Shown here in pieces: positions 1 to 12,242 of a stretch of DNA of 64,000 nt; position 1 is the stretch's first letter; every line of letters starts with the position of its first letter. Source of the DNA: Osedax frankpressi. Its lineage: Eukaryota; Annelida; Polychaeta; Sabellida; Siboglinidae. The translations under genes and the position numbers were made by a program. The notes beneath the pieces were generated by a model that did not search any database, was not told the DNA's origin, and saw only the letters and a program-made list of their open reading frames with translations. Where the stretch lies: assembly GCA_964035775.1 (NCBI GenBank), contig OZ038317.1:20191420-20255419 (forward strand), written 5' to 3'.

Positions 1-102
1 AGACGATACGATAAACGTATAAGTAATGTAATCCTTTAACTCAGGTGTTGGTAAACGAATGTATTAACAGTGGTTTTATGCTAGAGATAGTATAGAGTTG
101 TG

Positions 103-153
<51 letters not shown>

Positions 154-516
154 TGTGAATGTAAGATAACGTTGTACTGTATATATATATCTTATATATA
201 AAATAATACTAATCTTTCATAAATAAAATTGTTGATAGTTATAATTATGGTAAATTATAATTTACCATAATATTCAAATATAAATTGTATTATTATGATA
301 ATAATATGGATACAAATATTTGTAATTCGAATTTATATACATCGGTATTGATATTTTTAAATAAAATAATATTAAGAGTATAGTTGACACGTATAATGTA
401 CGTCGTACAATGTACGTCGTACAATGTACGTCGTACAATGTACGTCGTACAATGTACGTCGTACACTGTACATCGTACCTTAAAGTATATTAATGAATTT
501 ATATTATATATTTTAG
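1..516. other. Upstream/intronic AT-rich sequence of the GPCR gene
   Basis: No exon could be supported here. It contains a (TA)n tract at about 107-147 and the 14-bp palindromic tandem array described separately. It is presumably an intron of the + strand class C GPCR, since the first exon seen (517) begins in the middle of the transmembrane domain. Confidence 0.5.
398..479. repeat. 14-bp tandem repeat of near-palindromic units
   Basis: Six head-to-tail copies of GTACGTCGTACAAT (the last two diverged). Each unit contains GTACG-T-CGTAC, an odd-centred inverted repeat, so each can fold on itself. The array ends only 37 bp before the 3' splice site of the exon starting at 517. Open frames across it are repeat artefacts. 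Confidence 0.9.
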
Positions 517-1752
517 TAAGGATAATAAAGGCAACTGGTTTCAAAATCTCACTAATGAGTCAACTTGGCGTTGCATTTGAATACATAAGCGCGATAATAT
601 TAATTTTGCCTCCTTCGATGGCTTCCTGTTACATGGGCTACATATTCATGAACCTCGGCTTCTGTATTATCTTTGCATCGTTACTTATGGTTTGTTACAC
701 CGTAAACGTCATCAATGTATTTATTTTGTTATCTATTACTAACTTTCTTTCTTCTTTTATTCTATCCAACATTATTAATTAATATATAAATATATAAGTA
801 TATTATATATGAATAATTCAATAATTACATATTTCATTATTCTTCGTGTCATCTAGAAAACTAACAGAATATATAGAATATTCAAAAATGCAGAAAGTTC
901 CGCATTCATTCCAAAGTTTACTAAAGATAAACACGTATTGATAATAATTAATATACTAGTCTTTATTCAGGTATTTACTATATGGTATTACTTTGTAATA
1001 TTAATAATATATTAGAATAAAATAATATAGTATTTTTATATTTAAATTTAAATATATTTATTTTATTATATTATTAAGATTATTATATTATATAGACTGA
1101 TAATTAAAAAATATAATAAATAATTCAATACAATATATTAGTATAGTTTTATGGATACTTTAAGACAACTGTATGACAACTGTATGACATTTAGTATATA
1201 TTATTTACCTATCCGGTAGGTTTTATTCATCTATATCTCAAATCTACTATATCCGCCAACGCTGGAGATGAAAATGAAAAGTCCGACTGAGTATTTCGTG
1301 GAATTGGCATGTTATACGTCGACAATTTGTTTTATGCTTCCGATATCCTACAACACCGTTATGTTACTCGTATGTTGGTTAGAAATCGGCCTATGTGGGC
1401 TTAATATAAGTAATATATAAAGTACTAATATATTAGTATAATTATATTTACTATTATGTTGGTTTTTAAACATATTACTTCAAAGCAACATTCGTATTTA
1501 TGTACAATTATAATGTAAAATTGCAATATGTATTAATACCTACTAATATACACTTAATATAATAATTAGTGTATAATATATCTCTTAATGACTGAATATA
1601 CTAATTAATTAATTTGATATAAAATGCCGTTGATGTGTGTACTTTGATTCCTAGTGCATATGCTATCAAGATTAGAAAGCTTCCCGATAACTTCAACGAA
1701 TCGAAACTTATTTTTCTGCACGTCGTCTCTACTGTATTCCTATCGTTTGTTA

Positions 1753-1783
<31 letters not shown>

Positions 1784-2200
1784 TTTATATGATTTTTTAT
1801 CCTATAAATAGTAAATGAAAAAAAAAATAATTACAGAATAGCTTTCATTCCAACTTATATAAATTCGGAAAGAGAGAAACAAAAAATATCACTTCTTTGT
1901 ATGTTGATGTTGATTAGTGGATATTTAAGCAATATATGTCTACATATACCAAAGGTAATTATTAAACTAACAAATGAACAAATATGTTATTTATAATATT
2001 AGCTGGATTCATCAATTCACAACAATTTCAATATTTGACATACAAATAAGAACCGACATTTTCTTCAGATATATGCGATAGTCTATACCGACGAACTGGG
2101 CCATGATCCAAGTGCCTCGATTGGAATAACAATCAAATCAACTCTGAAAACTATGAACAACAGATCGACTACTGAAACCTCGTTGCAGCAATCGAACTAA
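517..2200 (+). CDS. Class C GPCR, metabotropic glutamate receptor-like (3' exons, partial)
   Basis: Inferred exons: 517-689, 857-934, possibly 971-994, 1220-1377, 1655-1744, 1837-1954, 2069-2200 (TAA). All join in phase. In order they encode TM2-TM3 with the conserved Cys (SCYMGYIFMNLGFCI), the intracellular-loop signature KTNRIYRIF, TM4, the loop Cys (ELACYTST) expected to pair with the TM3 Cys, TM5 running into AYAIKIRKLPDNFNES (the family reads YAFKTRxVPxNFNEA), TM6 (LSIAFIPTYI), TM7 and a short 43-residue tail after the HIPK turn. The 24-nt microexon 971-994 (VFTIWYYF) is weakly supported but restores a TM4 of about the right length. The Venus-flytrap and Cys-rich domains lie upstream of the window. 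Family identity is firm; ligand (glutamate or other) cannot be told from this part. A possible poly(A) signal AATAAA lies at about 2642. Confidence 0.88.
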
Positions 2201-3022
2201 CGAGTTATTCACAATGCACATTGTCCTTGAATGCAACTCACATTTCCCTCCAAATCGACGTCGTTTCACTTATTTCTTTATATACATATCTCGGTGTTGT
2301 GAATAACTAAGATATAGTTCGTCAAAGTAGACACTCCCTTGTTCCTCGTCGTATGTAATATATTTCTTTTAAATCAGTAGGAACTATATCATATTATTAT
2401 AAACCACTTGTGGATATACATTGTAAATCTATAATGCGTAAAACAGTTATGTAATTATTTGTATATTTTTAACAGCACCTATGATATTGAGTATTCCAGA
2501 ATTATATTAAATATTGTACGTAATATATGACACCTATTAATGACAGAAAATGTTATATACATGCCAAATATTCTTTATTTAAATGTTTGTATATAATGAA
2601 GAAGTGAACACCTTTCAGTGAATGTATAAAAAAAATATTTAAATAAATAAAAGCGAATTTATTTATAAGTATTTTATTATAAATTATATTATCTCTTTAC
2701 GAGCGGCTTAGATTTACTAAATATGTTTATTTACTCTAGCGCATGGTCAACTATTTTGATGGTATAATATAAGCAAGATAAGTGTAATCAAGATAGTTAT
2801 TGTCAATTTACAATGGAAATATATTATAAATATAAATCAAGATATAAATGTTATTGAGTAGCCTCAAATAATTAGTGGAACAGGTATAGCGTACATCCAA
2901 ACACCACAAATACAACATCAAATACTACACGAATAACAACTTACAAAACAGTATAATCATAATTCTCATATATTCGATTATAATAAAGTATACAATATTA
3001 ATGATACAATATTATTGTACAC
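2201..3022. other. 3' UTR and intergenic spacer
   Basis: AT-rich, no coding evidence. The first part is probably the GPCR 3' UTR, ending near AATAAATAAA at 2642-2651. The rest leads into the 12-bp satellite. Confidence 0.5.
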
Positions 3023-5945
3023 CATAAACAAAACCCTAAATCAAACCCTAAACCAAACCTTAAACCAAACCCTAAACCAAACCCTAAACCAAACCCTAAA
3101 CCAAACCCTAAACCAAACCCTAAACCAAACCCTAAACCAAACCCTAAACCAAACCCTAAACCAAACCATAAACCAAACCCTAAACCAAACCCTAAACCAA
3201 ACCCTAAACCAAACCCTAAACCAAACCCTAAACCAAACCCTAAACCAAACCCTAAACCAAACCCTAAACCAAACCCTAAACCAAACCCTAAACCAAACCC
3301 TAAACCAAACCCTAAACCAAACCCTAAACCAAACCCTAAACCAAACCCTAAACCAAACCCTAAACCAAACCCTAAACCAAACCCTAACCCAAACCCTAAA
3401 CCAAACCCTAAACCAAACCCTAAACCAAACCCTAAACCAAACCCTAAACCAAACCCTAAACCAAACCCTAAACCAAACCCTAAACCAAACCCTAAACCAA
3501 ACCCTAAACCAAACCCTAAACCAAACCCTAAACCAAACCCTAAACCAGACCCTAAACCAAACCCTAAACCAAACCCTAAACCAAACCCTAAACCAAACCC
3601 TAAACCAAACCCTAAACCAAACCCTAAACCAAACCCTAAACCAAACCCTAAACCAAACCCTAAACCAAACCCTAAACCAAACCCTAAACCAAACCCTAAA
3701 CCAAACCCTAAACCAAACCCTAAACCAAACCCTAAACCAAACCCTAAACCAAACCCTAAACCAAACCCTAAACCAAACCCTAAACCAAACCCTAAACCAA
3801 ACCCTAAACCAAACCCTAAACCAAACCCTAAACCAAACCCTAAACCAAACCCTAAACCAAACCCTAAACCAAACCCTAAACCAAACCCTAAACCAAACCC
3901 TAAACCAAACCCTAAACCAAACCCTAAACCAAACCCTAAACCAAACCCTAAACCAAACCCTAAACCAAACCCTAAACCAAACCCTAAACCAAACCCTAAA
4001 CCAAACCCTAAACCAAACCCTAAACCAAACCCTAAACCAAACCCTAAACCAAACCCTAAACCAAACCCTAAACCAAACCCTAAACCAAACCCTAAACCAA
4101 ACCCTAAACCAAACCCTAAACCAAACCCTAAACCAAACCCTAAACCAAACCCTAAACCAAACCCTAAACCAAACCCTAAACCAAACCCTAAACCAAACCC
4201 TAAACCAAACCCTAAACCAAACCCTAAACCAAACCCTAAACCAAACCCTAAACCAAACCCTAAACCAAACCCTAAACCAAACCCTAAACCAAACCCTAAA
4301 CCAAACCCTAAACCAAACCCTAAACCAAACCCTAAACCAAACCCTAAACCAAACCCTAAACCAAACCCTAAACCAAACCCTAAACCAAACCCTAAACCAA
4401 ACCCTAAACCAAACCCTAAACCAAACCCTAAACCAAACCCTAAACCAAACCCTAAACCAAACCCTAAACCAAACCCTAAACCAAACCCTAAACCAAACCC
4501 TAAACCAAACCCTAAACCAAACCCTAAACCAAACCCTAAACCAAACCCTAAACCAAACCCTAAACCAAACCCTAAACCAAACCCTAAACCAAACCCTAAA
4601 CCAAACCCTAAACCAAACCCTAAACCAAACCCTAAACCAAACCCTAAACCAAACCCTAAACCAAACCCTAAACCAAACCCTAAACCAAACCCTAAACCAA
4701 ACCCTAAACCAAACCCTAAACCAAACCCTAAACCAAACCCTAAACCAAACCCTAAACCAAACCCTAAACCAAACCCTAAACCAAACCCTAAACCAAACCC
4801 TAAACCAAACCCTAAACCAAACCCTAAACCAAACCCTAAACCAAACCCTAAACCAAACCCTAAACCAAACCCTAAACCAAACCCTAAACCAAACCCTAAA
4901 CCAAACCCTAAACCAAACCCTAAACCAAACCCTAAACCAAACCCTAAACCAAACCCTAAACCAAACCCTAAACCAAACCCTAAACCAAACCCTAAACCAA
5001 ACCCTCAACCAACCCCTAAACCAAACCCTAAACCAAACCCTAAACCAAACCCTAAACCAAACCCTAAACCAAACCCTAAACCAAACCCTAAACCAAACCC
5101 TAAACCAAACCCTAAACCAAACCCTAAACCAAACCCTAAACCAAACCCTAAACCAAACCCTAAACCAAACCCTAAACCAAACCCTAAACCAAACCCTAAA
5201 CCAAACCCTAAACCAAACCCTAAACCAAACCCTAAACCAAACCCTAAACCAAACCCTAAACCAAACCCTAAACCAAACCCTAAACCAAACCCTAAACCAA
5301 ACCCTAAACCAAACCCTAAACCAAACCCTAAACCAAACCCTAAACCAAACCCTAAACCAAACCCTAAACCAAACCCTAAACCAAACCCTAAACCAAACCC
5401 TAAACCAAACCCTAAACCAAACCCTAAACCAAACCCTAAACCAAACCCTAAACCAAACCCTAAACCAAACCCTAAACCAAACCCTAAACCAAACCCTAAA
5501 CCAAACCCTAAACCAAACCCTAAACCAAACCCTAAACCAAACCCTAAACCAAACCCTAAACCAAACCCTAAACCAAACTCTAAACCAAACCCTAAAACAA
5601 ACCCTAAACCAAACCCTAAACCAAACCCTAAACCAAACTCTAAACTAAACCCTAAACCAAATCATAAACCAAACCATAAACCAAATCCTAAATAAAACCC
5701 TAAACCAAACCCTAAACCAAACCCTAAACCAAACCCTAAACCAAACCCTAAACCAAACCCTAAACCAAACCCTAAACCAAACCCTAAACCAAACCCTAAA
5801 CCAAACCCTAAACCAAACCCTAAACCAAACCCTAAACCAAACCCTAAACCAAACCCTAAACCAAACCCTAAACCAAACCCTAAACCAAACCCTAAACCAA
5901 ACCCTGAACCAAACCATAAACCAAATCCTAAACCAAACCCTAAAA
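3023..5945. repeat. 12-bp telomere-like satellite (CCCTAAACCAAA)n
   Basis: About 243 tandem copies of CCCTAAACCAAA. The opposite strand reads TTTGGTTTAGGG, that is one TTAGGG hexamer alternating with TTTGGT. From 3061 to 5940 the 60-base lines never change phase, so no insertion or deletion is seen in about 2.9 kb, only rare substitutions (for example near 3169, 3385, 3547, 5004). Variants cluster at the right edge (5578-5700 and 5900-5945). The G-rich strand has GG and GGG runs every few bases and could form two-tetrad G-quadruplexes. The long open frames (repeating LNQT on one strand, RVWF on the other) exist because 12 is a multiple of 3; they are not genes. Confidence 0.97.
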
Positions 5946-6060
5946 TACTTTCCAGACCAAAAAAAATCCATAAATTACCCTCAAAATCATAAATCTAATC
6001 CAAAACAAAACAAACCTATACATACTTCCACAGTTAGCATTATATTATATTATTAGAGTT

Positions 6061-6108
<48 letters not shown>

Positions 6109-6602
6109 TGGTAATTCTATAGATATCATTAATATTTTAAATGATCTGCATATTTATATGTAGGCTATTTATAACTGCATTTACGGGTAGTATCTTGGTC
6201 CAGACGATATCCGGTAAATAATTAAATATTTCATGGAATTTTTAATATATCTAAGGTAATAAGTTACATATTGTTTTACTTAAGCATTATACTTAATGGG
6301 GATATAATTATTAGGGATAACATATTGATTTGTCCAAATCTATGTTTACAAATCAATGTATTATGTTGTAATGTTATTTTGTTCAAACTCATGTATATTT
6401 GTTTATGTAAATATTAATACCAAAGTATGGTATATATGTAAACTATTAATGTTCTCATGCATTGTTAATTGAAGTATGCTTTGTGGTTAATATTATAGAA
6501 TATTATCTTGTAAAATAAAAAAGATATTGATATGGTACGTATTGATAATTTTATTAACTTAAAGGTATATTCGAGATCACATATAAATTAATTACAAAAT
6601 AA
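5946..6602. other. Intergenic AT-rich spacer
   Basis: No gene seen. It holds a (TA)n tract at about 6067-6104 and the presumed 3' UTR of the - strand sulfotransferase; TTTATT at about 6550-6555 reads as AATAAA on the - strand, about 50 nt past the stop codon. Confidence 0.5.
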
Positions 6603-7129
6603 TTAAATTTCGTTATCAATGTAGGTTTCCGCATATGGTGTATTTTTCATCTCTCTTATATACCTCTCATTGAAATCCTTTCTCTGTGCAATTGAAAACT
6701 TTGCTTTCCAGTCTGCGGCTTTATCGAATTTCAATTTTTTCAGTAGAGTTACCTATGATCATAATTGATTGTTTTACTATTTTAATATAGATATGTTATA
6801 AGTTAAACAAATACATATAAAATATTAATATAATTATATATAAATGAATGATTAAATAGAATATCGTATATAAATAATAAGGTATACAACTAATTATACA
6901 TATATAAATGATTATATAAAATAGTATAGGTAAATAATTAATTAAACATAATTAGTATGTCAAATATTAAAACTATGATTTACAAACTAATACAATGTAT
7001 AATATTCATTGTTTACATATGTGTAATTGTAAATATAAATAGGCATAATAAGATATTATATACATAATCTCTTTGTATATGCATTCACATTATCAAACAA
7101 TCACACACATATACACACCCACACGTACG

Positions 7130-7182
<53 letters not shown>

Positions 7183-8670
7183 AAGTTTGTATATATTAAT
7201 TAACTTCTTGTTGGTTGGTAATTAAATTTCCAGTAAAATCTTCAATTCTCCTCAAAACTTGTAGTTTATTATCTTGAGCATCTTCGTACTTCAATACAAT
7301 TATATTCGGGTTATCTAGTTCCTAATGAAAATGTTACTATATTTAAAGATGTATTATTTATTTGTGTTATATATTTTATATTATAACTTCAAAATTAATA
7401 GATGGTAATTCATAACTTATAACTTATAATCAATTAATAAGATAGTATATATTTTAACTCCATTCGATACCAATTATAAATTTATTTTATTTTAACAAGA
7501 TTTGATGAATTCATGAATTCATGTATCATATTCTATATAATAACTATTATGTTGCTGTACTTTACCGCATACTTACACACAAACACATCGTGGATAGAAA
7601 TATATATTGCATATACTCAAATAATTTATATATATCTATAGAGTAAGTATACTTAATATTACTGAACCGGAAGGAAACTTTTCGTAGTATTAAACCAATC
7701 TCCTTCCATTAGTTTCTTCTCTTGGAACATGTTGTAAAATGTATCCCAGTCATAGATAGGCCACTCTTTCATACGAGAGCGAATTATAAAGTTAAATATC
7801 ACTATTTGTATGACTATAATTGAATATACCAATTACTACTAATAACATGATTATATATTTATATTTTAATTTGATGTTGTTTAGTCTTATTTTATGATTT
7901 CTTCTGACAAGAAGTTAAAATCTACTTCTTAATGGGTACATACTATGCATTGGAGCCGACATATTCCAGAAAGTATGAAATTTCGCTAACGCGCATCTCG
8001 GATCCATCAACCAAACAATAATTTTCACATTGCCTTCAGCTAAATGCCGATCCAAATGTTGTCGAGGAAGATGTGTTTTCAACAACTTTGGTTTCGAACT
8101 ATCTAATTCTAAAAGGATAAAGGTATTTACAATCGTATGCAATGAATGATACAATGCATAATATATATAAGATATATACAATCTTCCATTTAAGTGATTT
8201 ACACTAAATTACTAAATTATTAAATTACCGGTACATATTTACTTACGTTCAATTGTGAATTTAATATAATGATAATTAAATCCAATATATAAGAAAAATA
8301 GAATAATTAATAAAATCAGTGAAATCTAACTATCTATCAAATCCCAGGGTTGTTCTCCAAAATGTTCGTGTTCTAACATAGGTACCCTATAACCGAGAGC
8401 TTTCGGTGTTACAACTTGTTTTTCGATATCTTCTGTATGATTCAAATGCCAAAGAATTTCTTGTAACCAGAAAATTCCTGACATTTGGTATAAATAAGTG
8501 AAAAGTAACACTAAAATAATACACACAATTATTAATATAATATACTAAAATTAACAGGATAGTCTAGAGTATAAATAATTATAATTATATTTAAAATTAA
8601 AACTATAGTGTTACATGTTTATGAATCAAGTATAATATTTGTGTATTTTTTAATAGCATATTCTTTCGTA

Positions 8671-8711
<41 letters not shown>

Positions 8712-9077
8712 TGTATGTGTGTGCGTGTGTGTATGTGTGTGTGTGTGTATGTGTGCGTGCGTATCTAATAGCTATTAAATTATATAATATATGCCAAGAC
8801 GAATAACATAATTAACAATTTAAATAAATATATGATAGGAATAATAAGTATTTTAGTTTAATATTCCACGAGATTATTCTATTTATTTATAATTATAAAA
8901 TATCAATAACAGTTTGAATAAAACGATACCGGTACCTTGTTGTGGGTAACTGACTACCATTACATCATTCTTAGTGAAACTGAATTCGTTGCAACACCAT
9001 TGCATAATACTTGGGTTGGAGTCGGGCATGCAAAGAAAATCTTCGGCGTGGAAATGAGCTCCTGGTATATTCTCCAT
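6603..9077 (-). CDS. Cytosolic sulfotransferase-fold protein with degenerate PAPS site
   Basis: Six exons in transcript order: 9077-8936, 8477-8331, 8108-7944, 7765-7668, 7321-7205, 6752-6603; total 819 nt, 272 aa, close to the usual 285-300. All junctions fit by phase. The start is the ATG at 9077 (MENIPGAHFHAEDF); an upstream in-frame TTG is not a credible start. Family landmarks: GIFWLQEILWHL after the first junction, VPMLE, LLKTHLP with the catalytic-base His, VLKYEDAQ, and DWKAKFSIAQ...FNERY near the C-terminus. Known PAPS-binding elements are altered: TYPKSGTTW is SYPQQGIFW (Lys, Ser and Thr lost), RNPKDxxVSYYHF is LMDPRCALAKFHTFW (Arg and Ser lost), and RKGxxGDWK is shortened to FDKAADWK. 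The fold is clear; normal PAPS-dependent activity is doubtful. No stop or frameshift interrupts it, so it looks maintained. (TA)n lies at about 7134-7177 in an intron and TA/GT runs at 8672-8762. Confidence 0.9.
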
Positions 9078-9657
9078 GGTCAAATGATCAGACAATGTGT
9101 TTAGAGCAATCAATTAAACTAGTATCAATTGTATAACGTTAATGTATTGTCTATTTTGCGTATACCGTTTCTCTAATAAAATACTGTATGTTGAAAGTAT
9201 GTATAAAATGATATTTCAATATGAGTTTTATTTATAGGGAAATTAAATGCGAAATAAGGGTATTATTGCATTAGATGTGGGCAATGCGGGACTGTTATAA
9301 CATGCCACTCATTGTCTTGAGATTAGTTTATTTTATATTCTACGCTAAGAGTTGACATATGATTATACGAATGTATGTATATATATATTATATATATTTT
9401 ATATATATAAATATATATATATATATTGTATTAATGCACATTAACACTATATTAAACAATAATTAAATTCCTTTTAAAAATCCTAGTTAATAAATTAAAT
9501 ATTTATCAAAGTTTATTAATTAATACTTAATATTTATACATATTTTTCAAATTGCAAAATATTATAAGTTTCTTCTGAAAACATGTATTTAATTTAGATT
9601 ACTATTACAAATATCTTATTTATTAACCGTAACTTTAATAAAAAAAGAACTTTACAA
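9078..9657. other. Upstream region of the sulfotransferase gene
   Basis: AT-rich. It should contain the promoter and 5' UTR of the - strand gene starting at 9077, but no definite element was recognised. TA-rich runs occur around 9380-9426. Confidence 0.4.
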
Positions 9658-9737
9658 TTATATTTTCTTTCTTAAGAGTAACTCATATATTTGTCTAAGA
9701 ATAGGATCATAAAATTCTCTCTCTTTCACATTTCTAC
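9658..9737 (-). CDS. Possible terminal exon of an unidentified gene
   Basis: On the - strand a TTTTAG acceptor is followed by an 80-nt open stretch encoding RNVKEREFYDPILRQIYELL and six more residues before TAA. The residue mix looks like real protein, unlike the surrounding AT-rich DNA. The expected entry phase is 1. I do not recognise the family and could not find its preceding exon. Confidence 0.35.
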
Positions 9738-10542
9738 CTAAAATAAATGTGTATATGTATGTTAAATAATAAGTATTGCTACAATAATTTGTAATATTGT
9801 AGAATTAATATATATAAAAGATCCAAGTTAATCATATGAAACATTATCCAGAACTTATCCATAAGGTGTAATAGGGTTAGTTAGATTATAGTATTATTTC
9901 TCATCAGTGATTAATAATAAGTTCTCATCATTGAATTAACATTTTAGTAATCATATTCTTTGGTAACGTTTAAATATATCAATTTTAAAAACAATGCAAA
10001 ATAATTATGCGAATATATTTTATGGTTTAGATCCGATGCGAATATATTTTAGGGTTTAGATAACAAAAATTATTCGATGCAATAAAATGATAATAATATA
10101 TATTTGTTTGTGTTGAAACTAATAATAATAATTATAAAGGGAGTTCACCGTCAAAAAGGAGTACTTTAATACGATGTTTATATGTGTTTTACAAGCTAGT
10201 GTCAAAAGTAATAAAACTGTTATCAATTCATAAAATATTTAGGAAAACTATATAGTTAAATTATATATATATTATATATCATTCGCAAATCTAAAAGTTT
10301 AAATGATTTAATTACATACTATTTTATAGATTCATATTTATAATATGAAATTGCTAGATAATCGTGATACGACATAATCATTGCATAATGCATTTAATAT
10401 AGAACACGATCATGTTCGCGAGTTCCCTGATATTAGTTCCCACTCGCGAGTTCCCTAATATTTCTGGTAATTTACCCATGAACCATGCGGATATATTTGG
10501 GGAATTCACTACTTTTTATATGTAGTCAATATAAAATACCAG
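9738..10542. other. AT-rich stretch, no supported gene
   Basis: No exon is supported. Small local duplications occur: GCGAATATATTTTA followed by GGTTTAGAT twice at about 10008-10060, and CGCGAGTTCCCT twice at about 10417-10456. Confidence 0.4.
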
Positions 10543-11648
10543 AATCAAAAAGTAATATTATTGACAACCAGATTAGTACTATTTTAGATAATGTTATTTA
10601 TTTGCTTTACAAACATTTAGAATTGCAGGTTAGAAGAACTTTGTTTAGACGCGACTTTCGACTATGTGTGTACTTAGATAGTTAAGTACTACAAATACCA
10701 AGAAACCACATTAATTCAGAGTTCAGAATTAGAGTGATTCTACACTACGTGACTAGTGACTGTAACTCTGTGTTACGAAATCGAGATACAGGTTTTCTTT
10801 AAAATAGGCAACATATACTCTGAACTATACAACACAATATCGAACTATCAATTAATATATGCTTACATGTATTAGAAATATCTTGAAGAAAAGCTAAAGC
10901 TAGTTATTAAATAAGCAATTATATATATATTCATATTAATATAAGTTATAGCTCAAACTAATTCAAGTTCTGCTTTTTTGGAACCTATACGGAAACTGTG
11001 ATATAGATTTGCATATAATTTACTATCATTAGGTAGAAACTGTATCTTGATGCTATCGAACACTGGTCGTATCATGGAATTCAGAATAATACATACTGCG
11101 AACTGGACGGTCAACCAGTTTTACATATAGTATGACCCTACTACATACGCTAGCCAAGTCGAAGATATATACTACTTATAATAATTAAATTTATATAATT
11201 AATCAATTATTAATTATTTAAAAAAAGTATAATTTTATCTAATAAAATAACTGTACAATTGGTTTATAATTAGATTAATATTTTTTTATTCGTAATAAAT
11301 AATAGTCAGAAATACTTAAATTTATTCTTCAATGAAATAATATTTACCTAGGATAAATAATATTATATAAGTTAAATTTATTTTATTATAATGCGTGTTC
11401 AATTTGTTTTGGAAATTAATGCATAAATCAAGTCCAATTAGTTTTTTTTTACTTTTTAGTCATGTTTACTTCGGAAACGTAATTATTTAATGTAAACAAA
11501 TTGTATTAAAGTATACATACATTTTTTGTTTGTGAATTGAACATATTATATGTCATCGTTAAAATTAAACTGCTGTTTTTCGCAGGAATTGAATTCCGAT
11601 TCTCCTTACAATTCGAAGTATGCTTTATGCAAGATGAAACTAGATCCT
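10543..11648 (+). CDS. Possible three-exon fragment of an unidentified gene
   Basis: Three + strand stretches with good acceptors and donors join in phase 0: 10543-10628 (ends YLLYKHLELQ), 11037-11129 (includes LDAIEHWSYHGIQNNTYCEL and DGQPVLHI) and 11586-11648 (ELNSDSPYNSKYALCKMKLD). A further possible exon with a stop is at 13055-13128 (GIFYGVIETYMLESLENRNL), but its phase 1 entry does not fit directly, so at least one exon would be missing. Composition and phase agreement argue for a real small gene just upstream of NCAPD3. No family recognised; start not found. Confidence 0.35.
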
Positions 11649-11818
11649 GTTATATATTTGATAAATTACATAATTTATTACATAATGTTTTAAATTAAAT
11701 ACATAATTACATAATGTTTATTAATATGAATTTAATTTAATGTACCATATTTGTTAATAATATTTATATGTGTACATTTTTATAATAAAATTAGTTCATA
11801 TGATACATTTTAATATAC

Positions 11819-11899
11819 CTCTTCAATAACACATGCATTGCAATCAGAACGGCCTTGGCAAACAAACTTCCATGGAAGAACATTATTTGTCAAATATTT
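11819..11899 (-). CDS. Possible exon, unidentified
   Basis: On the - strand, an AG acceptor is followed by 27 open codons reading KYLTNNVLPWKFVCQGRSDC and NACVIEE, then a GTATAT donor (phase 0 on both sides). The sequence looks protein-like, but the acceptor has no pyrimidine tract and no neighbouring exon joins in phase. It could belong with the exon at 9658-9737 through a missing exon. A stop codon lies just upstream in frame. Confidence 0.25.
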
Positions 11900-12209
11900 C
11901 TATCTTATTTCTTGGTCAGTGACAAGATTATCCATATATTTATTATAATTTGTCAAGTCCTCGGCAGGCTTAAGTTTCATTTAACAGTTTAATAATTAAT
12001 AGTTTCAAAATAATGTATATTTAATAACAAAGATAAAACATCTTCTAATATTAATCTCTTGTTAATTTATTATATTATATTAAATTATCTTATATAAAAC
12101 TTATTAATAGTATAATATAAACTACACTTTAATCACTCATCCGTGACAATTTTGTATTTCGATTCATTATTGTAATTTCTTTATACAAGAAATAGGTTAT
12201 ATGTTATTG

Positions 12210-12242
<33 letters not shown>

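Noticed and set aside
398-479. CRISPR-like array of palindromic repeats
   Set aside because: No spacers: units are directly tandem, and the locus is in an intron of an animal gene.
3023-5945. True chromosome end
   Set aside because: Unique genic sequence continues on both sides, so the array is interstitial in this assembly.
3015-5971. Long open frames of LNQT and RVWF repeats, up to 877 codons
   Set aside because: They come from a 12-bp satellite whose unit length is divisible by 3; both strands are open for the same reason and there is no non-repeat coding sequence.
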